Assembly (NCBI GenBank): GCA_944474755.1
Contig: OX104113.1
Coordinates: 53,769,644-53,833,643, forward strand
Length of the DNA stretch: 64,000 nt
Source: Limnoperna fortunei
Lineage: Eukaryota; Mollusca; Bivalvia; Mytilida; Modiolidae
Direction of reading: 5' to 3'
How positions within the stretch are numbered: the first letter of the stretch is position 1; each line of letters starts with the position of its first letter. Both the position numbers and the translations under genes were made by a program. The notes below the pieces were generated by a model. That model ran no database searches and was not told the DNA's origin. It saw only the letters and a list, made by a program, of their open reading frames with translations. Below are positions 24,501-39,500 of this stretch, piece after piece.

Positions 24501-27500
24501 GTGTCACTGTCCATTTTAAAATCAATTAGAAAAATGAGGTTTACTTTCAAAAGGGTTTAAAAGTTTAAAATACCATGGCACTGTTTCATTTAAATCCCAG
24601 AGATTATAATAGAATGAATGAATAAATACCTATGAACGGGTCCAAAATTTACCATTCAAATTGCACATTAAGCTAAGTTGTCCCCTCCTCAGACTTTTAC
24701 TTCTAATTTCTATTTGTATAAGTGAAAAAAATGGGTTTCAGAGAAAATGTTAAGTCTATGTATTGACAGCCACCTTGGATATCAAACTGATCCCAGAACT
24801 TAGCAGAGGACCAATTATAATGAGGACTATGTGCATAATACCATAAATAGGATGTCATATTCAGTATTTCCCAAGAGGTTGTTCAAAACAGTATTTTTGA
24901 TGCCCACCAAATAAATCTGGAGGACATAGATTTTCGCTCCCATTATTTGCCATCCAAAATCAGGTTTACTTTTGCATGAAAGCATTTTTTGATAAAAATG
25001 AATTCACATATGAAACTTGCTACAGTTATAACACGCTGAGATCCCCTCAAAATTCTGTAGGACTGTGACCAATTCATGTACTATACTAATATAGATAAAA
25101 AAAGGGGAATGTTTACCGATTTGTGCCAGCGGGATATCAGTATCGTCAAGACACATTTTCTTGTTTGTTAATAACTTTCTAGCAGTAAATTGAAGGGGTT
25201 TCAAACCCATATTGGGTTTTTAAATTCTTTTACACTTAATGTATAAGAATAGTTTAAAATGTGAAAGGGTTCGTTTTTCAAAACACATTGGTACTTTGAG
25301 CTTTTAAAAGATTTTGCGTGTTGTCTATGTATAGGTGTTGAAAGAATTTATTTTAGGATCTAAATGGTAGAGGTGGGGTTCAATTATCCATTAAGTTGTT
25401 TACATTACTGATTAACTTTTTAGCGCAGCAAAGCCAACGTGAGCTGTACATGTATTGTCATCACTCTGTAGTCATTAACTTCATTGTTGTCTATCATCTA
25501 AAACCACTAAACAAAAGTAGATCACAATATTCATTGGATCTGGATAGCATTTTACAGAAGTTTATGTTATTTATTTGGTGGCTACAGGACATAATTAGAG
25601 AAGTCATAGGGAAAATGTGTTTTAAAGGCTTAAATTCTTCTATAAGAATAGTACACAAGTTAAACAAAACTGTTGTATTTTATGTCAAAAAAATTCAAAA
25701 TATATGTATTTTATGCCAATCAAAAATTCAACACAGAAATTAAATAAACATTAGTTGTTTAACATAAGACCCTCAAGGACGAAACATCGTGTTGTGGTCC
25801 ACAGTGTTCCATGACATGTTGACTAAATTTGGGGAACAAACATTATCGCTATTTTGCAGTATTTTCCTTTGATCTGTGTGTGCGATATTATTCCATCTCA
25901 CTCTACTAGCGTGAGATCATCTCAGCTCGCTGTCAAGACGTCGTTAAGTAAACACTGTGACACTCACAATGTTACAAAACAGTGGTCGCCCTTTGACGAG
26001 ATATGGACGAGAAAACCCATCTCGTTTCAAAAAAACATAAGTAATCTATAAATATAATAAATTCTACAAGTTTCACACTCTGCCATGCTGAAATAGTTTC
26101 TCTTGCTAAATTCATTAATAAATTATTTTCCCATGATGTCTGGTATCATCTCCATCACAGCAATTGTATTTTTATTGACTTTTCTAATATGTTGTATATA
26201 AACTTTATCTGTATTTTGTCTACCTAAACTATTTTTTAAATTTCAGGTCCAACCAATACAAAAACTTAAGTGAAGGCTCGAAGACCAGACATGTATAAAC
26301 ATAGCTCAGATTAAAACACGACTTATTTTATCTGTCTAAGCTGTTAAAATTTCAAGTTTAACTTAATCTTAAGAAAACCTCTTCAAACCAACAAAAAACA
26401 ACCATCCACAATCATTAACCTATAGCCAAGTTTGACTTTATCACAAATCTGTTAAAAAGAGCTTTTCTGCCAAGTAAAATTAACCATGAAAATTAAAAAT
26501 CAACAGCTGTGCCAGAAGCGCTTGATACGCATGCCTGAAAATAAGGACAAGCGCTGTATACATCATAGATGCAAAATTGCACTGACCAGACACATGTATC
26601 TATAACCATAAACATAAACAATGTCCCTAAAATGTTCATAAAATTGATGAAAGCATTTTGAGTTAAAACACTAAAAATTCACCCGTTTTTTTACAAACTA
26701 AGTCCTATACCTCTATAATGAAAAATCATAATTTTACCAAAACCTATAGGAAGCTCACATTTATCAAAGTAATAAAAAATTTCTCAAAATTGCAAACCTG
26801 TTTTTAGTTACAGTCTAAAAACAAAGAAATCACTCTTTTTTTCATGAACAAAGTCCCATACCCCATAGTGAAAAATCAGAAAATTACCAAAAGTATACAG
26901 ACAATTAGGCTAACATAACAAGAGTGGATAAATATTGCTCAAGCAATACTAAATCCCCTCCTGGCAAATAAAATTTTCACAGTCCAGGAGCCATAATTTC
27001 ATAAAAAATCATTGGACCTGAACGATATTTGAACTTGATCTGGACCTCATCATGGTTACTCACATGCCAAAATATCAGACATTTGTATACCATAATTATG
27101 TTCACCATAGATGGGTGTATAAAACAAAATTACAATCCTTATGATGGAGTAAATAACCTGGGAATTCTTAGTAAGTCTCATTCAATTTTAAAGTTTTTAC
27201 CCTTACCTCATCTAATAGCCAGACGTTCCAAAAACATCTGTCATGTTTATGCTGATGTCCAGGACAGATCCAGCAGACAGTATCCAAGGCAATCTTATCA
27301 GAAATAAAACAGGTCATTTCTGAACAAGTGAACTCTACTTGAAATGGAATCTTCGAGCCTTTGTTTGTGGACTGGTAGAACCCTGATATCCTTTGCAGTG
27401 TGGCATTAAGACACTCTCTTGTGCTTACAGCCACATATGGCATAATCAAATCTCTTGACTTCTGGTGTGTAATGTACAACAAGACCCTATTGCCCTGTAC

Positions 27501-30500
27501 ACATACCAGAAGGTCATGTGATTTATCAAATGACATGCCTACAAATCCAGGAAACAACAATCTTTGATTTTCATATTCTTTCAATGACCACATGCTCAGG
27601 CAAGCACTTATAACACGATTTGGTAGAGCAGGTGGAATCATAGTGCCTTTAAAAGTAAATGAAAGGCATATGGATCTCTGAGAAGTGCATTCTTTCTGAA
27701 GATAATTAGTGGTATTCCTCACTGTCAGCATGCAGGGTACAATGTAGTAGTCAACTTCAAGTCTACCTCCAGTTTCACTGTTGTATCTATGCTGCTCTGA
27801 TAAAATGTCCATGTGAACAAGCATGTCAACAATAATTTCTCTGTATGGCCAAATGTTTGAAAATTCTCTTTTTCTCCAAATATTGAAGAGATCTTTCTTT
27901 TGAATGATGCCATGTCTGGTCATAATTTGGAATGTGGTTTTTAGGCTTTTATCAGCAGGCCAAAACTTCTCGTCTGAAAAAAAAACAATAAAAATTTTAT
28001 GTAATCATGCTCTATACTAAAAGGATAACTGTAAAGTTTCCCAAGTAATTTACAGATGTCGGTCAGTGATTGTACTGTACCAAACTATTTCATATACTAG
28101 ATCGGAGGAAAACGTTATACATTTATGGTTATAGTGTACCATTGAACCCATTTAAAATTGACACCAGTGTCATTATTTTTATGGTATTTTTAGCCTAAAA
28201 CAAATAATCGTACTCTTTTTTTTTTTTTTTTTTTTTGATGAGGCGAATCCGACAAATAACAAAACCAACATCGGATTACAACGACAGTAAAATTTATCAT
28301 AAGTGCTCACATCACAATTCATTTCTCTTTGATCTTCCGATAAATTTTACAATTACAGTTTTTTTGTGAAATCCACTGCCGGTATCAGGTGTTATTTCTA
28401 TATCCTGGAGTTTCCTCGTGATAAGGTCTCTTTAAGTGAGGATTCAAATGGATAACAATTTCTTCAATATCAACTAAGAACTTAATATCAGAAAACAAAA
28501 CAATTACAACCCAGAATGGCCTATTTATGAGGAAAAATAATGATCCCTTTTTTGCAGTTTTTTCCTTTCATCTTTATGTGCAAAATTATCCCATCTCACT
28601 CTACTAGTGTGAGATGGGCCCATCTCACCTTCTGTCAAGACATCATTTAGTAAACACCATGATGACGTCACAGATAAACAGACTATTAACGTTTTATAAA
28701 ACATGATGCTTTTTCTTGTCATCTCATCCCAGGGCTGTGACGCCCTTCTATGAGATAGGAAAGAGAAAATGCATCTCATTTTAAAAAACATAAATATTCA
28801 ATAAATATCACACAGCAAAGGTAGATTTACGAACCTCTACCCAGTGTACATATATCTATGTATTGAAATAAATTTAATATGAGATATTTAAATATCATAT
28901 AAAACTCAGCTGATAAACCAAAGAACTAATTTTAAAAGATCATGAAAGTTCATTTACCTGTTATAAATGACCTCATTACATCTACCATAAACCTTGGATT
29001 AACAATGACATAGTCTCTGAGATGCTGTGTATCAAAGTAAACAATCTTCCCCAAGGAGTGCTGAACTTTTAAAAACTCATTCAACTGATGTTTGTTTAAA
29101 ACAAATACTTCACTGGCTTCACTCAGAGTCTTCAACTCATCAAAGGACAGCAGGTTTCTTCCCTCTGAAACTAAATTTGATATCTCTAGTTCCAAGGGGA
29201 CCCAAGCATTGGGCATCTTTTCACCCCAGCATGGATTGGCAAAGGTGAGTTGTGAAATTACTGTTTTCAATGTTTCTAATTCTGGATCTTTTTCGTCTCT
29301 AGCATTGATAAACAGTCGATGTTTCAAAACCAAATGTTTATAGCCATAATGGTCTTTGAAGAGATCTTCTATTTCTTCATACAAGATCTTTCTTGTTCCT
29401 TCAACAAGGTCCTACAATCACAATAGTTTTGTAAGTATTATGGACCAATAATATATATATATATGTTCCATGATTATGTTCTTTATTCAGAAACTAATAC
29501 AACTCTAAATATAAAACTGGCTCTAAAGTTTCAATATGCAGGGAATGTAGTACATGTAGTCTTAATTATAATAACAAATTAAAGAACATTAGTGACCATG
29601 CTCACATACCCCAAGTCCCCACATACCATTTAAACTGTTATTAGTAGTTGCACTTTTGAGTTGTTTCATACATATATTTTGAGAACTTTCCAAGTTCAAA
29701 CATGCAGTGAAGCCCGACAAAAAATATCTGATCATAGCTTTCTGTCAATATGCACAACTTGCATGGTGCCCTTTTTTCCTACCAAGTTAACAAATTCTGA
29801 TCAGTAGGTTCAGAGAACCGCTTACGAGTTGCTTCATACTTACATTTTGAGAAAGTTCAAAGGGGCATAACTCCTACAAAACATGAAAGAGTCGATCTAG
29901 AGATCACTGATACCCCTGCTTAAATTTTTTTCAATATAAATTTTAACATTTTTCTGTAAACTGGTGAACTTGGTCTCTAATGGAATTCCTCCAGAATCAA
30001 TAGGCTTCTTAGCTACCTGATATGTAATAAAATTCTAAAGTTTCATAGAAATCAAATGCAAACTTTCTGGGTTATTGTATGGAAACATCTTTTTTGGTAA
30101 AATTTATAACATTTTTGGCAACAGTGACCTTGAAATTTGATGGATTTCCCCAGAAATCAATAGGCTTCTTACCCATCTAATATGCAACTATACAACTGTA
30201 TTCAAATTTTCATGGACATCAAATGCAAACTTTTTGAGTTGATGTCCAGAAACATCTTTCTTGTTAAAATTTCTAATGTTTTTTTGTTGACCTTTGACAG
30301 AAATCCTCCGGAATCAATATGCTTCTTACCCACCAGATATGTAACAATATCCCAAAGTTTCATTGAAATCGGATCCACGCTTTTTTGAAATATCATCCGG
30401 GAAACAGAATTTGGACATACCCCAACTCTGTCGAGTGGGGGTATAAAAATATGATAACTTTCTGTTGATATGCACAACTATATAAGGTGTCATACATTGT

Positions 30501-33500
30501 TACCAAGTTTCATAAAATTCTGATCAGTACTGCAGTTACAGAGGAGATGTGCTTACAAGAACAGGACTGACAGACCTGTCAAAAACATTATACCCTCTGC
30601 AACTTCATTCATATAATAAGAACTTTTGTAGAGCTTAATATGCCGATCAATTTGAGGTAATGCTTTTTTCAACAGCTATTATAATTTTTGAGATATGAAC
30701 CAAAACTTGTGTTGACACCTATTTTCTATTTTTTTAGTTACAGTGGAGATCTTTGTTCATTGATCAACACCCTGGTACAAATTTGAAACTAGGTACCTTG
30801 AGGATGATTATGGCAAAGTTTCAAAAAAATTTGACTAGTAGTTTCAGAGAGTTTTGAAAAAGTTTACAATGGGGGACAGACACAGATGATGGATGCAAGT
30901 GATGGAAGAGCTCACATGGACCTTTTGCTACAGATGAACTAAAAAGGGGGGAGCAAGTGAAAGATTAAATTTTAATTAGATTACCACAACTGTCATTTTC
31001 AATAAAATACAACAAATCTATATATTGCTTAACATGCAAAAACCATTTAAGCTTTTAAAATGCACTGCAAAATAATTAGAAGGCAAATGTAAAACAAATT
31101 AAGAATCAGGCATACCTGTTTAACCATATCTTTATGTGTTGCAATGAATAGAATCTGTGGGAATTCAATCTCTGTTTGTTGACAGAAAGTCAAAATAAAG
31201 CTGACCCAATGTTCTAGAAATGCTAATAATAAAAATTGACAGTAAGTTTATTTGTAAGATTAAATCTTATCTGCTAGTTTAGACTATTGTCCTTTGATGA
31301 AAAATTAAAGAAATAATCCCTTTTTTTGGACCAAGAATAATCCAAAAATTTGTATCGAAATATCTGTGGTTATCTCTTTTGATCTAGTAATCTTGAAGGA
31401 AAATCTTATTCAAACACCAATATGTTAAGCATCTCAGAAAGGAGCAAAAGTGACAAAAATAATATACTCGGTACCTATGTTTACAGGATAATTTACAAGA
31501 TTTTTGTAAAAAAAAATATCAAAAATAATCTGATATTGATCAACCTCTGTTTGTAGAAAAGGTGTTGTTAGTATCCAGTGCAGATAATTAAACACTGTAA
31601 AGTCATGGAATGTTGACATTTTATTTGCAATGGTAATGGTTAACAGATCATAATTTTTATAAATTTTACATGCATTTTATGTAATATAACAGGAAACAAT
31701 TTTGTTTATATGAAATATAAATATAAATGAATTGTTCTGTAAATTGCTTGTAGACTGCAGTTTGATCTGAACATGTTGAATAAATATCAATAATGAATAT
31801 TATAACTGATTATTTATCACATACTTGCAGTTGTTGGATCTCCATGTTGTCCAGGGAAATACAAGACATTTGGCATTTCTTTGTGGAGCTTTTTACTACC
31901 ATCAAATACAATAGTAAACAAAGCCCTATATGTCATGAATGTCTGGTGAGTTGTATAATAGATATAATGGCCTTTGAAGTCCCAGAAGACCAGACGACCA
32001 ATCTTATTCCTGCTTCCTCCTTTCTGCATTATCTCTACCATTTGTTTCTTCATCAATTCTTTTGTTATTGTAGACCTTAATTTATTGTTTTTCCAAAAAG
32101 GTTTATTGGCTTTTTCTCTACTTCTGACCACATTTACATCTTTGGTGATTTCTGTTTGTTTCAAAATTGGTTTCTCACTAGTTTCTGCAGAAATGGTTGT
32201 TAAATAATTGAATTCATCTGGATCCTTAATTTCAGTACAAATATTAGTTGCCTCAGATTGAACTGTGGGCTCTTTTCCAGTTGTTCCATTCAGCATTTTA
32301 TTATACATGTATAATACATCTGTAGAAGTTTCTAAAAATAATAGCAACAAAAATAACAACAAAGTGCCAGATTATAGTGTGAGTTGAGCAACTAAATGTT
32401 CCACTCTCTACCAAGACAATACAACACTGGCAACAAGAAAATGTGTCTTGGTTACAGTGATGTCCTGCATATTGGTTTACTAAGTTCATTTAAGCATGAA
32501 ATATTTTGCACAGTCATATAGAATTTTGCCAAGGAAGAGATCTCAACATGTTGTAACAGTGTATCAAGTCATCTTTATAAAAAGAAGCTTTAAAGCAAAG
32601 GTTAACCGGAGGTGGGACAAAGGGACCAACCAACAAACAGACTTAAAATCTCTATGTCCCCAACTTTTGTTGGTGGGTCATAAACTTCCTTCCATGAGGC
32701 TCAAGCCATTTCAGAGGAGAAGATAAAAGTTCTGATAATACAGTTTAGGGACCAAAGGCACAATTATAGATTTTTATGAATACAAAATACATGTAAAGGG
32801 TTTACCCCAGTGCTTTAATGGTAAAAATAAAAATGTGTATCCTTTTAACCCATTATATCTCAAAAAGATAGAAAAAATTTATTGACACATTACCAAAGGC
32901 TATTCAGTGAGATATGTAAAAATCATACATCATAGTCAGATAAAAAATTGTAAAAATTCCAAAACAATATAATCATTGGCCCCTTTGACCCTTTTAATTC
33001 TAAACCTTAAAGAAGTCACATAAAAATGAGCATTTATTTTAATCTTGCAAAGTTGTTTGTTGCAAAAATCATGAGCCTGTAATATAACTTGAAGACAGCA
33101 GACTTCAAACCATCCTTTCAAAATGGATTAAATGATAAAAACCACACTTAAATGAGGAATCTTTGTACTAGACCTGACACACATCATTTTTACAAAGAAA
33201 TAAAACATCTGAGACTATGAAAGAAGAATAATTTTTACATAGCAGACTATCAGAAACAAGGACTGTCCATGTTGGCCATGTTTCAGATCTAATAATAACT
33301 AAATAAGGAATCTTTAGATAGGACCTCACAAACATTAATTGTACAATGTTACAAAACATTTGAGCATATCCTTTACAGAGAGGAAGACTTTTTAAATTTC
33401 AGCCAATTAGAAACAAGAATACCCCATTATGTCTGATCAAGACAAAATACAGAATCTTTTTAGAAGACCTAATATAAATAATTGGTACAAATTACAAAAA

Positions 33501-36500
33501 AGTTGGACTTTAAGGGGACAAGATTTTTTGAATTTCAACCAATCAGAAACAACTCGATTAGACAGTTGTGGCTATGTTTATTGTCTGATCCTGAGAATCT
33601 CACATAAAACATTAATACCAAGTTACAAAGTATTTGGATTTGTTCCTTCAGAGGAGAAGATTTTTAAAATGTCAGCCAATTAAAACACAAGGATTGCCTA
33701 TGGTGGCTATGTTTTTAGTTATATCCATATGAAATGAGAAATCTTTGTAGTGGACCTAAGCTACATCATTTGTACCAAGTATATAAAACAAAGAAAAGTT
33801 TAGTGATCACCCATACAAAATTTAGTTTATATTGGCCAAGTTTAAGAATAATCCATACATTTTAGTTTATATTGGCCAAGTTTAAGGATAATACATGCAT
33901 TTTAGTTTATATTAGCCAAGTTAAAGGATAATACATGCATTTTAGTTTATATTGGCCAAGTCTGAGGATAATCCCAACATTTTAGTGTATATTGGCCAAG
34001 TTTAAGGATAATCCATACATTTTAGTTTATATTGGCCAAGTTTAAGAATAATCCATACATTTTAGTGTATATTGGCCAAGTCTGAGGATAATCCATACAT
34101 TTTAGTTTATATTGGCCAAGTTTAAGAATAATCCATACATTGTAGTGTATATTGGCCAAGTTTAAGGATAATCCATTCATTTTAGTGTATACTGGCCAAG
34201 TTAAAGGATAATATGTGCATTTTAGTTTATACCGGCCAAGTTTAAGAATAATCCATACATTTTAGTGTATATTGGCCAAGTTTAAGAATAATCCATACAT
34301 TTTAGTTTATATTGGCCAAGTTTAAGGATAATCCATACATTTTAGTGTATATTGGCCAAGTCTGAGGATAATCCATACATTTTAGTTTATATTGGCCAAG
34401 TTTAAGAATAATCCATACATTTTAGTGTATATTGGCCAAGTTTAAGGATAATCCATTCATTTTAGTGTATACTGGCCAAGTTAAAGGATAATATGTGCAT
34501 TTTAGTTTATACCGGCCAAGTTTAAGAATAATCCATACATTTTAGTGTATATTGGCCAAGTTTAAGAATAATCCATACATTTTAGTTTATATTGGCCAAG
34601 TTTAAGGATAATCCATTCATTTTAGTTTATATTGGCCAAGTTAAAGGATAATATGTGCATTTTAGTTTATATTGGCCAAGTTTGAGGATAATCCATACAT
34701 TTTAGTTTATATTGGCCAAGTTAAAGGATAATACATTCATTTTAGTTTATATTGGCCAAGTTTGAGGATAATCCATACATTTTTAGTTTATATTGGCCAA
34801 GTTAAAGGATAATCCATACATTTTAGTTTATATTGGCCAAGTCTGAGGATAATCCATACATTTTAGTGTATATTGGCCAAGTTTAAGGATAATCCATACA
34901 TTTTAGTTTATATTGTCCAAGTTAAGGATAATCTATATTTGGACTTTTTAGCCATTTTTTTCCCCAATCAGCTCTAAAGTAACAATACTTGTTATTGACC
35001 TTAAAAAGAAAATATTAACTAAATATGGTTTCATTCTGCAGTTCCTAATATGTTATTTAACACAAAGCCAATCAGAAATTAGAATTGGGAATGCTGGATA
35101 TTTTTGTAATCAAATCAGCACTAAAGTAACAACACTCAGAAAAGAACTGGTGAGGAACATTTCTACCAATTTCATTAAATTTTGTTCAGTAGTTCTCAAA
35201 ATAAGACAAGGAACATTAGATTCCAAGTGATGGCAATAGGTCACATGCACCTTGGTCTGTGTTAGGTAAAGTGGAGGGAATAAAAACCAGTTCATTAGAA
35301 TCAATGGTGTTGACTATAAGTATCCTTAAACTCCAATGAACCTTGACACAACTGAGTGTTACTTTTAACTGTAATTTTTACAATGCAAAGCAGATTTTAG
35401 TATTTGATCAATAGTGTAGGTACACACTACAACACACACATATTAAATATTCAATATTTTTACCTCCTGAAATACAAATCCACTTTCTGTCTTTAATATC
35501 AAGACCACGTCGACCTTCAAATAATGTTATTCCATTTGTTGACTGTGTTTCCTCTGGAACTAGGTTTCCTATCAAAGCTTTAATGAGAGTTGTCTTCCCT
35601 ACATCAGACTGTCCCATCACCATAATTCTCATTTCATATGATTCAAACCATCCATTGGCTACTAAATCATCAAACTTGCTGACCAAAACCTCATCCAGAT
35701 ATTGAAATGTATCAGGCATAATACCTTAGAAACAAACACTAAACATATTATTACAGATGTTCTGTTTAACTACTAATAAAAAATGTTTTCAAATTTATGG
35801 TAGATTTTCAATTAGTATAAAGTTTTGTTGGACTCGTAAATGTACATACCTTCTACAATTATGAATGGTGGCCTAGCCATTGTAAACTAATATAAAACAA
35901 AGAAAAGTTTAGTGATCACCCATACAAAATTTAGTGTATATTGGCCAAGTGTAAGCATAATCCATACATTTTAGTTTATATTGGCCAAGTGTAAGCATAA
36001 TCCATACATTTTTAGTTTATATTGGCCAAGTGTAAGCATTATCCATACATTTTAGTTTATATTGGCCAAGTGTAAGCATAATCCATACATTTTAGTTTAT
36101 ATTGGCCAAGTGTAAGCATAATCCATACATTTTAGTTTATATTGGCCAAGTTCAAGGATAATCCATACATTTTAGTTTATATTGGCCAAGTGTAAGCATA
36201 ATCCATACATTTTAGTTTATGTTGGCCAATTTAAAGGATAATACATGCATTTTAGTTTATATTAGCCAATTTAAAGGATAATACATGCATTTTAGTTTAT
36301 ATTGGCCAAGTTTGAGGATAATCCATACATTTTAGTTTATATTGGCCAAGTGTAAGCATAATCCATACATTTTAGTTTATATTGGCCAAGTGTAAGCATA
36401 ATCCATACATTTTAGTTTAAATGTTGGCCAAGATTAAGGATAATCCATACAATTAAGTTTATATTGGCCAAGTTTAAGGATGATCCATACATTTTAGTTT

Positions 36501-39500
36501 ATTTTGGCCAAGTTTAAGGATAATCCATACATTTTAGTGTTTATTGGCAAAGTTAAAGGATAATACATGCATTTTAGTTTATATTGGCCAAGTTAAAGGA
36601 TAATCCATACATTTTAGTTTATATTGGCCAAGTTTAAGGATAATCCATACATTTTAGTTTATATTGGCCAAGTTTAAGGATAATCTATACATTTTAGTTT
36701 ATTTTGGCCAAGTTTAAGGATAATCCATACATTTTAGTGTTTATTGGCAAAGTTAAAGGATAATACATGCATTTTAGTTTATATTGGCCAAGTTCAAGGA
36801 TAATCCATACATTTTAGTTTATATTGGCCAAGTTTAAGGATAATCCATACATTTTAGTTTATATTGGCCAAGTTTAAAGGATAATACATGCATTTTAGTT
36901 TATATTAGCCAATTTAAAGGATAATACATGCATTTTAGTTTATATTAGCCAATTTAAAGGATAATACATGCATTTTAGTTTATATTGGCCAAGTTTGAGG
37001 ATAATCCATACATTTTAGTTTATTTTGGCCAAGTTTGAGGATAATCCATACATTTTAGTTTATATTGGCCAAGTGTAAGCATAATCCATACATTTTAGTT
37101 TAAATGTTGGCCAAGATTAAGGATAATCCATACAATTAAGTTTATATTGGCCAAGTTTAAGGATGATCCATACATTTTAGTTTATTTTGGCCAAGTTTAA
37201 GGATAATCCATACATTTTAGTGTTTATTGGCAAAGTTAAAGGATAATACATGCATTTTAGTTTATATTGGCCAAGTTAAAGGATAATCCATACATTTTAG
37301 TTTATATTGGCCAAGTTTAAGGATAATCCATACATTTTAGTTTATATTGGCCAAGTTTAAGGATAATCTATACATTTTAGTTTATTTTGGCCAAGTTTAA
37401 GGATAATCCATACATTTTAGTGTTTATTGGCAAAGTTAAAGGATAATACATGCATTTTAGTTTATATTGGCCAAGTTCAAGGATAATCCATACATTTTAG
37501 TTTATATTGGCCAAGTTTAAGGATAATCCATACATTTTAGTTTATATTGGCCAAGTTTAAAGGATAATACATGCATTTTAGTTTATATTAGCCAATTTAA
37601 AGGATAATACATGCATTTTAGTTTATATTAGCCAATTTAAAGGATAATACATGCATTTTAGTTTATATTGGCCAAGTTTGAGGATAATACATGCATTTTA
37701 GTTTATATTAGCCAAGTTAAAGGATAATACATGCATTTTAGTTTATATTGGCCAAGTTTGAGGATAATCCATACATTTTAGTTTATATTGGCCAAGTTTA
37801 AGGATAATCCATACATTTTAGTTTATATTGGCCAAGTTTAAGGATAATCCATACAATTTAGTTTATATTGGCCAAGTTTAAGGATAATCCATACAATTTA
37901 GTTTATATTGGCCAATTTAAAGGATAATACATGCATTTTAGTTTATATTGGCCAAGTTTGAGGATAATCCATACATTTTAGTTTATATTGGCCAAGTTTA
38001 AGGATAATCCATACATTTTAGTTTATATTGGCCAAGTTTAAGGATAATCCATACAATTTAGTTTATATTGGCCAAGTTTAAGGATAATCCATACAATTTA
38101 GTTTATATTGGCCAAGTTTAAGGATAATCCAAACATTTTATTGTATATTGGCCAAGTTTAAGGATGATCCATACAATTTAGTTTATATTGGCCAAGTTTA
38201 AGGATAATCCATACATTTTAGTTTATTTTGGCCAAGTTTAAGGATAATCCATACATTTTAGTTTATTTTGGCCAAATTTAAGGATAATCAATACAATTTA
38301 GTTCAACTGGCCAAGTTTAAAGATAATCCATAAAATTTAGTGTCTATTGGCCAAGTTAATAATAATTAATATAATTTTTAGAGTATATTGGCCAAGTTTT
38401 GGATCGTCATAATTAAGTTTATGATCATCATAATTAATTTTATATTGTCCAAGTGGTCCAACAATTTTCTTAATCTAAAATCAGCAAGATCTTCAAAACT
38501 GTCAATAACTTTTAAACAGCACATCAGTTAAATTACCACGTTTCAAAAGGCTACTGTTGAAGTTTTTTTTTTAATAAAGCATAACAGTCTCCAGGGATGA
38601 CTGGGTTTGAGTTTGTTTCATATAGAAAGAGTTTTCAGAGGTGGAGATTAAATGTAATAGTATATATATGTGAATAGAAGACAGATGCAAACTGATTGAA
38701 AACTGTTCACTCTAGCTTAAGTAAGGGAAGCTTAAAATCACAGTTGTAATAGTCTGCACACAACAATTTTTGGTAAGAATCCCCAAGCATAGTATAAAGA
38801 AACACACAGAAGTCTTATTTGCAAAAAACAAAAAAACCTGTTATATAAATAAAAACTTTTGAGTAAAAGCAAATATTTGGCAAATTTTGTCTAGTGAAGT
38901 CAACTAAAGAGTTATAGAAGTCTGTAATTAAAAATGCTGTTAAGGCTATCACAGACTAAAAATATTTATGGTAATATTAATGTCTCTGCTGAGATGAAAG
39001 CTGTCAACTGTATATTTAGTTGCTTGCTTACAAGAACAAATACATAAGATTTAATTACAGGAAGGTATATAAACTTACTTGAAATGGAAGGAATTCTCTG
39101 CTTCAAAATTAAAATACAAAAATTAAAATTAATTTAAATAGGAATTACTACAGTACTTAATTAATTAATATTTGGTTGGTCACTGCATTCATATAAAGGT
39201 AATTACAAAATACTGAACACAGAGGAAACTGTCAAAAAAGACAATTCGCAAAGTCAGAGAAACCGGAAAACTCCAGACTAAACAACCAAAAATATAGTAA
39301 CTACAGCAATGATCCTGACTTGGTACAGCCATTTCAAATGACATGGTGGCCAGGTTAATTAAGCCAGGTTTTACATGCCAAACCTCCTTGCTTCCATCAC
39401 TGTAGTATATGACTTGGTTTGTTGATAAAAATGGATAGGTATCATATACCACTAGTCAGTAATATGTGTATCCAAAAATTATCTTAACAATGTAATAAAA

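Larger units (their letters stand above)
21560..35886 (-). other. Exons 7-14 of the Roco model: Roc, COR and death domain block
   Basis: Eight exons with phases 1,1,1,0,1,0,1. The leader MARPPFIIVEG and VSKFDDLVANGWFESYEMR lead into the P-loop. About 110 residues, rich in charged residues and Thr (288-397), separate the switch I side from the DFKG strand. The COR part starts at DLVEGTRKILYEEIEDLF and includes QHLRDYVIVNPRFMVDVM. The last exon has the six-helix death-domain pattern (LGIELGLNVDLLQTIQYNY, TREILYIWRKD). The Roc motifs look able to bind GTP, unlike the Rab-like part. The order Roc-COR-death recalls DAPK1, but there is no kinase or ankyrin region here. Confidence 0.88.

Noticed and set aside
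33812..38400. CRISPR array
   Set aside because: Units are contiguous 40-bp repeats without unique spacers, in introns of an animal gene.
39079..39100. Possible micro-exon (19 or 22 bases, GTAAGT donor) between the Rab-like and Roc parts
   Set aside because: Either acceptor leaves phase 1; the next exon would then read A-TT TAC AAT GGC TAG and stop. Skipping it keeps the frame open.
39189..39452. 87-codon minus frame as an exon between Rab-like and Roc parts
   Set aside because: It overlaps a retroelement-like repeat shared with 44965-45095 and has no fitting splice sites.
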